This document shows positions 8,455 to 16,069 of a DNA stretch of 64,000 nt, piece after piece. The notes under the pieces were generated by a model that ran no database searches, was not told the origin of the DNA, and worked only from the letters and a program-made list of their open reading frames with translations. How positions within the stretch are numbered: the stretch's first letter is position 1; the number at the start of each line of letters is the position of its first letter. Source of the stretch: an uncultured Blautia sp. (GTDB lineage Bacteria > Bacillota > Clostridia > Lachnospirales > Lachnospiraceae); contig CAKRPO010000008.1 in NCBI GenBank assembly GCA_934378195.1, forward strand, positions 1 to 64,000, written 5' to 3'. Made by a program: the position numbers and the translations under genes.

Positions 8455-9734
8455 TGGGAAGATCAGAAGAATTATTTGAACGTGCAGTCAAAAGAATTCC
8501 GGGTGGTGTTAACAGTCCGGTAAGAGCTTACGGAGCAATCGGAATGGCTCCAAGATTTATTAAACGTGCGGATGGATGCCGTATTTATGATGTGGATGGT
8601 AACTGTTATGTAGATTATATTGATTCCTGGGGTCCAATGATTCTCGGACATAATTTCCCTGAGGTTCATGAGGCAGTTGTAAAAGCCTGTGCAGATGGAT
8701 TGAGTTTTGGATGTGCTACAGAAATAGAAGTAGAAATGGCTGAATTTATCTGTGAACATCTTTCACACGTAGAAATGGTACGTATGGTCAATTCCGGTAC
8801 GGAAGCAGTTATGAGTGCAATCCGTGCCGCCAGAGGGTATACTGGAAGAGACAAGATCATTAAATTTGCCGGATGTTACCACGGACATAGTGATGCGCTT
8901 CTGGTAAGTGCAGGATCCGGTGTTATGACGAGCGGCGTACCGGACAGTGCCGGTGTGCCAAAAGGATGTACACAGGATACGATGACAGCAGTTTATAATG
9001 ATCTTGACAGCGTCAGGGCACTTCTTGAAGATGCTCCGGAACAGGTTGCGGCCGTGATCGTAGAGCCGGTTGGAGCAAATATGGGCGTTGTTCCACCAAA
9101 GAAAGGATTCCTTGAGGGCCTTCGTGCTCTGTGTGATCAGTATGGAACTCTTCTTATCTTTGATGAGGTAATTACCGGATTTCGTCTTGCATTTGGCGGT
9201 GCGGCAGAATACTTTGGCGTAACACCGGATATGGTTACTTATGGCAAGATCATAGGGGCAGGAATGCCGGTTGGTGCTTATGGCGGAAGAAAAGAAATCA
9301 TGAATATGGTTTCTCCGGCAGGCCCTGTCTATCAGGCAGGTACTTTAAGTGGTAATCCGATTGCCATGGCCGCAGGACTCACCCAGCTGAAATATCTGTA
9401 TAAACATCCGGAAGTATATAAGATGCTGGAAGAAAAAGGACAGAAACTGTATGGCGGCATGGAAGCAATTCTCAAAGAAACAGGAAGTGCGTATCATGTG
9501 AATCATGTTTCTTCTCTGGGCAGTCTGTTCTTTACAAAAGAAGAAGTAGTGGATTATACTACTGCAAAAACTTCCGATACAAAGGCATTTGCGGATTATT
9601 TCCTCGCGATGCTGAAGCAGGGAATCCATCTGGCTCCGTCTCAGTTTGAGGCAATGTTCCTTTCGACGGCGCATACTGATGAAGTGCTTGAGGATACGCT
9701 TAGCAAGATACGTAATTATTTTGCAGTTAAATGA
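8454..9734 (+). CDS. hemL: Glutamate-1-semialdehyde 2,1-aminomutase
   Basis: A 426-residue PLP enzyme that converts glutamate-1-semialdehyde to 5-aminolevulinate. The cofactor lysine is K265 in YGKIIGAGMPVGAYGG; class-III aminotransferase motifs (NSGTEAVMSAIRAARG, IFDEVITGFR) are intact. It overlaps hemB by one base and is followed 8 bases later by a strong terminator, so it closes the operon. No hemE, hemG/N/H or cobalt-chelatase gene follows; the cluster supplies sirohydrochlorin or precorrin-2 only. Confidence 0.95.
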   Translation: MGRSEELFERAVKRIPGGVNSPVRAYGAIGMAPRFIKRADGCRIYDVDGNCYVDYIDSWGPMILGHNFPEVHEAVVKACADGLSFGCATEIEVEMAEFICEHLSHVEMVRMVNSGTEAVMSAIRAARGYTGRDKIIKFAGCYHGHSDALLVSAGSGVMTSGVPDSAGVPKGCTQDTMTAVYNDLDSVRALLEDAPEQVAAVIVEPVGANMGVVPPKKGFLEGLRALCDQYGTLLIFDEVITGFRLAFGGAAEYFGVTPDMVTYGKIIGAGMPVGAYGGRKEIMNMVSPAGPVYQAGTLSGNPIAMAAGLTQLKYLYKHPEVYKMLEEKGQKLYGGMEAILKETGSAYHVNHVSSLGSLFFTKEEVVDYTTAKTSDTKAFADYFLAMLKQGIHLAPSQFEAMFLSTAHTDEVLEDTLSKIRNYFAVK

Positions 9735-9742
9735 TTATGCCG

Positions 9743-9779
9743 GAAACGAGATTTTCAAGGGAAAGTCTCGTTTCTTTTG
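9743..9779 (+). terminator. Intrinsic terminator of the hem operon
   Basis: GAAACGAGA at 9743-9751 pairs with TCTCGTTTC at 9766-9774, extended inward by TTT/AAA. It is followed by TTTT. Confidence 0.8.
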
Positions 9780-9822
9780 GTTGTATGTTTGGTGATTTCA
9801 AATAAAGTACGTAAGAAAATAC

Positions 9823-9840
9823 ACATTCAACAGCGAATGT
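9823..9840 (+). promoter_or_regulatory. Dyad upstream of the lactonase promoter
   Basis: ACATTC and GAATGT are separated by 6 bases and end 4 bases before the -35 box. The arrangement suits an operator; no regulator is identified. Confidence 0.4.
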
Positions 9841-9844
9841 CAAC

Positions 9845-9873
9845 TTGTTCTTACAAATGAATTGTGCTATAAT
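9845..9873 (+). promoter_or_regulatory. Promoter of the lactonase-like gene
   Basis: TTGTTC at 9845-9850, a 17-bp spacer, and TATAAT at 9868-9873 preceded by TG (extended -10). Confidence 0.75.
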
Positions 9874-9935
9874 TAGGACACCAAATGCGGATAGAGCTTT
9901 CGCACATATTCATCGAAATTTTAGGAGGCAGTATA

Positions 9936-11042
9936 ATGGGAAACAAGAAATATGTGGCCTATGCAGGAACCTATACATATGGTACAAGCAAGGGTATTAA
10001 GGTTTATGATGTAGATGTGGAGAATGGCAAACTGATCGAGCGCAGCGAAGTCAAGGTCAGCAATGCTTCACACACTGCAGTTTCCAAGAACGGCAAGTAT
10101 CTGTATTCCATAGAGGACGAGGGTGTTGCGGTATTCAAACGTGACGAGAACGGAGACCTTGTTCGTATCAACAGCGTAGGAATTGACGGTATGAGAGGCT
10201 GTTTTCTTGCTACGGATGTAGATGGCAGATATCTTTATGTAGCAGGATATCATGATGGCAAGGTAACAGTTGTGCATACACACAAAGACGGAAGTCTTGG
10301 ACGTATTATGGACGGTGTATTCCACAAAGGTCTGGGAAGTGTGGCAGAACGTAACTTCCGTCCGCATGTCAACTGTGTCCGTCCGACTCCGGATAACAAA
10401 TACCTCTGTGCAGTTGATAATGGTATTGATCAAGTTAAGATATACCGTATCAATAAGAGACGTCATAAACTGGAACTGGTTGATATCCTTCGTTGTCCGA
10501 GAGAGAGTGGACCGAGGATTATTCGTTTCAGTGCCGATGGCAAATATGCCTATATCCTCTTTGAACTGAGTAACGAGATTAAGGTCTACAGTTATGATGG
10601 CAGCGGCGTTAACCCGGAATTTGAACTTCTCCAGAGTGTGTCTACCCTGAGTAAGAAGCATGACAAAGATGCAATCCATAATGCAGCTTCCGGTCTGGCA
10701 CTGGCTCCGGATGGCAAGCATCTGTTCTGTACAACAGCCGGAGAAAATACAGTTTCCATGTATGAGATTGACGAAGAGACGGGACTTCTTGAGAAGAAAT
10801 TTACATTGCCGATCAGCGGTGATTATCCGAAAGATCTTGTTATTTTCCCGGATAATCAGCATATTGCAGTTGCAAATCATGCAAGCAATACGATTACGAC
10901 ATTCCGTGTAGACTATGAAAAAAATATTATTGTTATGAATGATAAGCCTCATAAGATCGAAACTCCAAACTGCATCCATATATGGCCAGTGCCGGAGGAT
11001 TTCGAGATTAGACAACCATTATCTGATGAAGATGATGAATAG
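9936..11042 (+). CDS. Lactonase-family seven-bladed beta-propeller protein (6-phosphogluconolactonase-like)
   Basis: A 368-residue protein built of repeated beta-propeller blades; recurrent motifs are GKYLYS, GRYLYVAG, NKYLCAVDNG, GKYAYILFE and GKHLFCTT. This is the YbhE/Pgl lactonase family, whose tested members hydrolyse 6-phosphogluconolactone or carboxymuconolactones. AGGAGG at 9923-9928 selects the ATG at 9936 over the in-frame start 51 bases upstream. There is no signal peptide. It is a single-gene unit between its own promoter and terminator. No pentose-phosphate genes flank it, so the actual lactone substrate is open. Confidence 0.8.
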   Translation: MGNKKYVAYAGTYTYGTSKGIKVYDVDVENGKLIERSEVKVSNASHTAVSKNGKYLYSIEDEGVAVFKRDENGDLVRINSVGIDGMRGCFLATDVDGRYLYVAGYHDGKVTVVHTHKDGSLGRIMDGVFHKGLGSVAERNFRPHVNCVRPTPDNKYLCAVDNGIDQVKIYRINKRRHKLELVDILRCPRESGPRIIRFSADGKYAYILFELSNEIKVYSYDGSGVNPEFELLQSVSTLSKKHDKDAIHNAASGLALAPDGKHLFCTTAGENTVSMYEIDEETGLLEKKFTLPISGDYPKDLVIFPDNQHIAVANHASNTITTFRVDYEKNIIVMNDKPHKIETPNCIHIWPVPEDFEIRQPLSDEDDE

Positions 11043-11080
11043 GAATGATTATTTCTTTCTGAATATCTGTAATTAGAATA

Positions 11081-11113
11081 CTCCCACAGTTATTGTGACT
11101 GTGGGAGCTTTTT
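11081..11113 (+). terminator. Intrinsic terminator after the lactonase gene
   Basis: A perfect 10-bp stem, CTCCCACAGT with ACTGTGGGAG, and a 7-nt loop, followed by CTTTTT. It lies between convergent genes; the reverse orientation lacks a good T tract. Confidence 0.85.
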
Positions 11114-11141
11114 GAATGTTTTTGAATCGTTCAGTTAAATA

Positions 11142-12236
11142 CTATTTTTTATAAAATTCCTGAATACAATCCATACGCGAAGTCATATTGGCAAAAAGTG
11201 CATCCGTAATGGTAAGTGCACACATAGATTCGACAACGACTACGGCTCTTGGTACAATGACCGGATCATGACGGCCATGAATTTCAAGAGAAATGTTTTC
11301 CCCCTGACAGGTTACAGTTTCCTGTGGCTGACTGATAGATGGAGTAGGCTTTATGTAAGCACGTAGAATGATCTCACTGCCATCACTGATGCCGCCCATG
11401 ATGCCACCTGCATGGTTGCTGGTCTTGATAATTTGTCCATCTTTCATATGAAAACCATCGTTATTGGAAGAACCCTTGCTGGTTGCGGCTTCTGTGCCAT
11501 CACCAATCTCAACAGCCTTTACAGCGCCAACAGACATAACAGCCTGGGCAAGCATGGCATCAAGTTTTTCGAAGACCGGATTGCCAAGACCGGCAGGAAC
11601 ACCACTTATACGGCATTCTATGACACCACCGGCACTGTCCTGATTCTTCATGCATTCCTCAAGATAAGCCCCTGCCTTCTCAGCAGCATCCGCATCCGGC
11701 ATATAAAAGGCATTATTATTTATTTCTTCTGGATCAAATTTGCTAATAGAAACAGGTCCAATTGATTTTGTATAAGTGCAGAAAGTGATTCCCAGAGAAT
11801 TCAAAATTTTGGAAGCAACTGCACCGGAAGCTACACGTCCGATTGTTTCCCGGCCGGAAGAACGTCCTCCGCCGCGATAATCACGGAAGCCATATTTTGC
11901 ATCAAAGGTATAGTCAGCGTGTCCTGGACGATAAGAATATGCAATATTTCCATAATCTCTGGAGCGCTGATCTGTATTTCGAACCATCAGAGAAATGGGG
12001 GTGCCGGTTGTCTTTCCTTCAAAAACACCGGACAGGATTTCGACAAGATCACCTTCCTTACGTGCAGTTGTATAACGACTCTGACCAGGCTTGCGTCGGT
12101 CAAGAAATTTCTGGATATCTTCTTCACAGAGAGAAAGTCCTGCAGGACAGCCATCCACAACAGCGCCAAGAGCTTTTCCGTGCGATTCTCCCCAGGTAGT
12201 TACTGTAAAATTTGTACCGAAGCTGGATTTATTCAT
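11142..12236 (-). CDS. aroC: Chorismate synthase
   Basis: A 364-residue enzyme that eliminates phosphate from EPSP to give chorismate, using reduced FMN. Signature segments are TTWGESHGKALGAVVDG near the N-terminus, RYTTARKEGD, the GGGRSSGRET region and the C-terminal RHDPVIVPRAVVV. Start at 12236: on this strand an AAGGGAGG site lies just upstream. It is transcribed divergently from the CorA gene and convergently with the lactonase gene, and stands alone rather than in an aro operon. I could not identify a confident promoter for it in the 199-bp divergent region. Confidence 0.95.
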   Translation of the reverse strand: MNKSSFGTNFTVTTWGESHGKALGAVVDGCPAGLSLCEEDIQKFLDRRKPGQSRYTTARKEGDLVEILSGVFEGKTTGTPISLMVRNTDQRSRDYGNIAYSYRPGHADYTFDAKYGFRDYRGGGRSSGRETIGRVASGAVASKILNSLGITFCTYTKSIGPVSISKFDPEEINNNAFYMPDADAAEKAGAYLEECMKNQDSAGGVIECRISGVPAGLGNPVFEKLDAMLAQAVMSVGAVKAVEIGDGTEAATSKGSSNNDGFHMKDGQIIKTSNHAGGIMGGISDGSEIILRAYIKPTPSISQPQETVTCQGENISLEIHGRHDPVIVPRAVVVVESMCALTITDALFANMTSRMDCIQEFYKK

Positions 12237-12364
12237 AAATATCTGTACCTCCCTTATTACTGTAGTTCATCTTAACATATTAAATATGGAAAGTCTATAA
12301 TTTACACTATGTCACTTTAACGTATAAATTGAATGAATTTTTTGTAAATACAATTCAGTTGGAA

Positions 12365-12393
12365 TTGACAAAAATCCAGTCGCATTCTATAAT
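12365..12393 (+). promoter_or_regulatory. Consensus promoter of the CorA gene
   Basis: A perfect TTGACA at 12365-12370, a 17-bp spacer, and a perfect TATAAT at 12388-12393. Confidence 0.85.
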
Positions 12394-12435
12394 TGACCAT
12401 ATGGCCAAAAATGAGAGTGGAAGGGGAGTGTAATC

Positions 12436-13377
12436 TTGGTTAGAATGTTTCGCACATCTGACGGAGCTATTCATGAAATTCAGGAACCCCAGGATGGCTG
12501 CTGGATTGCCCTTACGAATCCTACGGCAACAGAAATATTTGAAATATCTGAGCAGTTCCAGATAGAGGTTGATGACCTGAGAGCTCCTCTGGATGAAGAG
12601 GAACGGTCACGTATTGAGGTGGAAGATAATTACACTCTGATCCTGGTTGATGTTCCTATGATTGAGGAACGAAATGACAAGGACTGGTATGGAACGATTC
12701 CGTTGGGTATTATAGTTACCGATAAGATGATTTTTACTGTATGTCTGGAGGATACACAGGTTCTTACAAGATTTATGGAGGGACGTGTGCGCAATTTCTT
12801 TACTTACATGAAGACACGATTTATTCTTCAGATTTTGTACAGGAATTCCAGTATGTATCTGCGTTATCTGCGTATTATTGATAAGAAGAGCGAGCAGGTT
12901 GAAGAAAAACTTCATTTTTCTCCGCGAAATCAGGAACTGATCGAGCTTCTGGAACTGGAGAAGTCGCTGGTTTACTTTACGACTTCTCTGCGATCAAATG
13001 AAGCAGTACTTGAGAAATTGATCAAGCTGGAAAGTATTAAGAAATATCCGGAAGATACAGAACTTCTGGAAGATGTTATCATTGAAAATACGCAGGCGAT
13101 TGAGATGGCAAATATCTACAGTGGTATCCTGCAGAGTATGATGGATGCGTTTGCCTCCGTTATTTCTAATAATCTGAACGATGTCATGAAGATTCTGTCT
13201 GTAATTACGATTGTTATGAGTATTCCGACGATTATTTTCAGTGCGTATGGAATGAACCTGGCACCTGCCGGGATGCCATTTTCGAGTACGACACTTGGAT
13301 TTGCAATCGTTATTCTGATCTCAATCGGTGCCAGCATTGTAGCTGCATTGTTCCTGTCCAAGAAGAAATATTTCTGA
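12436..13377 (+). CDS. CorA-family divalent cation transporter
   Basis: A 313-residue membrane protein. A long cytosolic N-terminal domain (about 1-245) is followed by two transmembrane helices, the first ending in the family signature YGMN (GMN at residues 272-274); the C-terminus is positively charged (SKKKYF). CorA homopentamers import Mg2+ and sometimes Co2+ or Ni2+. The start is a TTG at 12436 with AAGGGGAG 7 bases upstream; an ATG at 12445 is the alternative. Cobalt import could link it to the B12-directed hem operon, but the two are not adjacent and this is only a possibility. Confidence 0.88.
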   Translation: MVRMFRTSDGAIHEIQEPQDGCWIALTNPTATEIFEISEQFQIEVDDLRAPLDEEERSRIEVEDNYTLILVDVPMIEERNDKDWYGTIPLGIIVTDKMIFTVCLEDTQVLTRFMEGRVRNFFTYMKTRFILQILYRNSSMYLRYLRIIDKKSEQVEEKLHFSPRNQELIELLELEKSLVYFTTSLRSNEAVLEKLIKLESIKKYPEDTELLEDVIIENTQAIEMANIYSGILQSMMDAFASVISNNLNDVMKILSVITIVMSIPTIIFSAYGMNLAPAGMPFSSTTLGFAIVILISIGASIVAALFLSKKKYF

Positions 13378-13463
13378 CAGAGCAGGATGTGATTGTAACT
13401 GCTTATAGTATCTATTCATCTTTCCGAACAGTATGAATGAACTGAAAAGGAGAAAATGATTTT

Positions 13464-14345
13464 ATGAATTGGCTCAATAAACTGGAACGCAAATTTGGAA
13501 GGCACGGTGGAATTCCGAATCTGACTGTTTATATTATTATCTGTTATGTGATCGGATATTTACTTACCTATATGAATCCATCTCTGCTCAATATGATGAG
13601 TCTTGATGTTTCCAAGATTCTGCAGGGACAGATCTGGCGTCTGGTCACATGGGTGATTTATCCGCCAAGCACAGGTAATTTTCTTTTATTTGTTGTCTCT
13701 ATTTTGTTTTTCTATTATCCGATCGGTACTTCTCTTGAACGTACCTGGGGAAGTTTCCGTTATACACTGTATATTTTTTCAGGACTTCTGTTTGTTTTGA
13801 TCGCAGCTTTTATCACTTATTTTGTAACAGGTGGATTTGTTGTGATCGATGGAATGACTTATATGATCGGTGGAGGAGTATTCACAACGTATTATGTCAG
13901 TCTTTCCGTATTTCTTGCCTATGCGGCATGCTATCCGGATATGCAGATCCTTCTGTGGTTTGTGATTCCGATCAAGATGAAATGGATGGCATGGGTATAT
14001 TGCGCAATTATATTTTACAATATGATTTCATATGTGAGAGTCGGACTGTGGGTTATGGCTGTTCCAATCCTGGCATCGCTTTTGAACTTCGTCCTGTTCT
14101 TTTTCAGTAACAGAAATATGCAACGATACAATCCGAAAGAGATGCACAGACGCAGGGAATTCAAGAAGGCAATGGCACAGAGCAGAGTGAATCCGGCAAA
14201 CGGCAGTATTACCAAGCATAAATGTGCGATTTGTGGCCGTACAGAGAAGGATGATCCGAATTTGGAATTTCGTTTTTGTTCCAAATGTAACGGTAATTAC
14301 GAATACTGTCAGGATCATCTGTTTACACATCAGCATGTGAAATAA
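13464..14345 (+). CDS. Rhomboid-fold membrane protein lacking protease residues, with C-terminal zinc ribbon
   Basis: A 293-residue protein with about six hydrophobic segments between residues 20 and 215. Rhomboid hallmarks are present: the L1-loop GQIWRLVTWVIYP and YPIGTSLERTWGSFRYTLY. The catalytic GxSG serine and the partner histidine are not visible; the expected serine region reads MIGGGVFTTYYVS, so it resembles an inactive rhomboid or derlin. After a basic stretch (about 215-250) comes a zinc-ribbon-like tail with CAIC, CSKC and a final CQDH...H. The gene follows corA by 86 bp with AAAAGGAG before the ATG and precedes lysA. The function is unknown; membrane-protein quality control is a guess from the fold. 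Confidence 0.7.
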   Translation: MNWLNKLERKFGRHGGIPNLTVYIIICYVIGYLLTYMNPSLLNMMSLDVSKILQGQIWRLVTWVIYPPSTGNFLLFVVSILFFYYPIGTSLERTWGSFRYTLYIFSGLLFVLIAAFITYFVTGGFVVIDGMTYMIGGGVFTTYYVSLSVFLAYAACYPDMQILLWFVIPIKMKWMAWVYCAIIFYNMISYVRVGLWVMAVPILASLLNFVLFFFSNRNMQRYNPKEMHRRREFKKAMAQSRVNPANGSITKHKCAICGRTEKDDPNLEFRFCSKCNGNYEYCQDHLFTHQHVK

Positions 14346-14367
14346 TGCAAAACGAGGAGAATAAATT

Positions 14368-15660
14368 ATGAAAAAAAAGCCATTTGTAACTCTGGAAAAA
14401 CTTCAGGAGATTAGCGAAAAGTATCCGACACCTTTTCACCTTTATGATGAAAAGGGGATTCGTGAAAATGCACAGGCATTAAAAGATGCGTTTTCATGGA
14501 ATAAGGGATTCAAAGAATTCTTTGCAGTAAAAGCTACACCAAACCCGTATCTGATCCAGATTCTTCAGGAATATGGATGTGGATGCGATTGTTCTTCCAT
14601 GACAGAACTGATGCTGTCAAAGGCAATTGGCTGTAAGCAGGGAGATATCATGTTTTCTTCCAATGATACACCGGATGCTGAATTCCGATATGCTAATGAA
14701 ATTGGTGGAATCATTAACCTGGATGATATTACACATATCGAAGCAGTAGAGAAAGCAGTGGGATATATTCCAAAGACGATCAGCTGCCGTTATAATCCAG
14801 GAGGTCTGTTCAAGATCAGCAATGATATTATGGACAATCCGGGGGATGCAAAGTATGGAATGACAACTGATCAGATTTTTGAAGCATTCCGTACTCTGAA
14901 AGCAAAAGGCGCTGAGAATTTCGGTATCCATGCCTTCCTTGCAAGTAATACCGTAACAAATGAATATTATCCGATGCTTGCAAAAGTTATGTTCGAACTT
15001 GCAGTAAAACTTCAGAAAGAAACAGGAGCACATATCGGATTTATCAATCTTTCCGGTGGAATCGGTATCCCATACAGACCGGATCAGACTCCGAATGATA
15101 TCCGTGTGATCGGAGAAGGCGTACGTAAGGTATACGAAGAGGTTCTTGTTCCTGCAGGAATGGGCGATGTTGCAATTTACACAGAGCTTGGTCGTTTTAT
15201 GATGGGACCTTATGGCTGCCTGGTTACCAAAGCAATTCATGAGAAACACACACATAAGGAGTATATTGGTGTAGATGCGTGTGCAGTTAACCTGATGCGT
15301 CCGGCAATGTATGGTGCTTATCACCATATTACTGTTATGGGAAAAGAAGACCAGCCTTGTGATCATCTGTATGATGTGACAGGTTCTCTCTGCGAAAATA
15401 ACGATAAATTTGCAATTGACCGCTATCTTCCAAAGGTCGATATTGGAGATCTGCTTGTTATTCATGATGCAGGAGCACATGGATTTGCAATGGGTTATAA
15501 TTACAATGGTAAGCTGAAATCCGCTGAGATTCTTCTTCATGAGGATGGAAGTTTTGATATGATCCGTCGTGCTGAGACACCAAGAGATTATTTTGCAACG
15601 TTTGACTGCTTCCCAATTTATGAAAAAATACTTGAGGACGAAGACAGACTTTACAAATAA
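14368..15660 (+). CDS. lysA: Diaminopimelate decarboxylase
   Basis: A 430-residue fold-type III PLP decarboxylase that converts meso-diaminopimelate to lysine. The cofactor lysine is K55 in FFAVKATPNP; the barrel motifs NLSGGIG and ELGRFM, and a C-terminal VTGSLCENND segment with the partner-subunit cysteine, are present. LLVIHDAGAHGFAMGYNYNG is typical of a clostridial LysA subgroup. The gene begins 22 bases after the rhomboid-like gene and has CGAGGAGA upstream, so it may be cotranscribed with it. A paralogous carboxynorspermidine or ornithine decarboxylase role is less likely given the CENND motif. Confidence 0.88.
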   Translation: MKKKPFVTLEKLQEISEKYPTPFHLYDEKGIRENAQALKDAFSWNKGFKEFFAVKATPNPYLIQILQEYGCGCDCSSMTELMLSKAIGCKQGDIMFSSNDTPDAEFRYANEIGGIINLDDITHIEAVEKAVGYIPKTISCRYNPGGLFKISNDIMDNPGDAKYGMTTDQIFEAFRTLKAKGAENFGIHAFLASNTVTNEYYPMLAKVMFELAVKLQKETGAHIGFINLSGGIGIPYRPDQTPNDIRVIGEGVRKVYEEVLVPAGMGDVAIYTELGRFMMGPYGCLVTKAIHEKHTHKEYIGVDACAVNLMRPAMYGAYHHITVMGKEDQPCDHLYDVTGSLCENNDKFAIDRYLPKVDIGDLLVIHDAGAHGFAMGYNYNGKLKSAEILLHEDGSFDMIRRAETPRDYFATFDCFPIYEKILEDEDRLYK

Positions 15661-15702
15661 GCATTTTGAAAAAAAGTAAAATAGAAATTTTTAATAAAAT
15701 AC

Positions 15703-15731
15703 TTGCAGTGTTCCGGGAATTATGGTAATAT
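15703..15731 (+). promoter_or_regulatory. Candidate tRNA-Leu promoter
   Basis: TTGCAG at 15703-15708, a 17-bp spacer, and TAATAT at 15726-15731. An overlapping TATAAT at 15729-15734 could also serve as the -10. Confidence 0.5.
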
Positions 15732-15747
15732 AATTCTCGGTTCCTTT

Positions 15748-15827
15748 GCCGCTGTGGCGGAATTGGCAGACGCACTTGACTCAAAATCAAGCGGGAAACC
15801 GTGCCGGTTCGAGTCCGGCCAGCGGCA
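15748..15827 (+). tRNA. tRNA-Leu (anticodon CAA)
   Basis: Acceptor arms GCCGCTG and CAGCGGC with discriminator A are at the ends. The anticodon stem CTTGA/TCAAG holds loop CTCAAAA, giving anticodon CAA, which reads TTG leucine codons. The GTTCGAGTC T-loop is intact, and the gene has the longer variable region of a class II tRNA. The 3' CCA is not encoded and must be added by the nucleotidyltransferase. A terminator follows after 5 bases, so it is a single-tRNA transcript. Confidence 0.95.
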
Positions 15828-15832
15828 CTTAA

Positions 15833-15860
15833 GCTCTCTGTTTAGACAGAGGGCTTTTTT
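15833..15860 (+). terminator. Intrinsic terminator after tRNA-Leu
   Basis: A 9-bp stem, GCTCTCTGT with ACAGAGGGC, and a TTAG loop, followed by six T residues. Confidence 0.88.
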
Positions 15861-16069
15861 CTTATTTAAAATTCCTTGTATTGCAGGTTTTTATGAAAAG
15901 TTTATGAAATTTCATAGAATGAACATTGAATAAGTGTTGAAAAAATGGTATGGTACATGTCATAAATGATTTCGAAAGAATTCGAGAATACTCATATAGC
16001 GGATAATTTCGAAGATATAGATTACTGTCAATAGAGTAAACAGTAACAGATATGGAGGACAGAAGATAA
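15861..16069 (+). other. ftsH upstream region with dyads
   Basis: A 209-bp non-coding, AT-rich region. It holds a perfect 12-bp palindrome ATGAAATTTCAT (15904-15915), a possible -35 TTGAAA (15937-15942) without a clear -10, and TTTCGAA words around 15970 and 16008. A leader hairpin TTACTGT/ACAGTAA (16022-16028/16040-16046) lies just before the GGAGG site. The dyads could be stress-regulator sites; none is recognised. Confidence 0.35.

Noticed and set aside
10068-11015. Long - strand open frame opposite the lactonase gene
   Set aside because: It is antisense to a well-supported beta-propeller gene, has low-complexity composition and no ribosome site.
14617-15540. 307-codon - strand open frame opposite lysA
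   Set aside because: A shadow of lysA, whose PLP and substrate motifs are clear on the + strand; no recognisable domain.
15703-15933. 76-codon open frame across the tRNA-Leu gene
   Set aside because: It translates the tRNA itself and its terminator.
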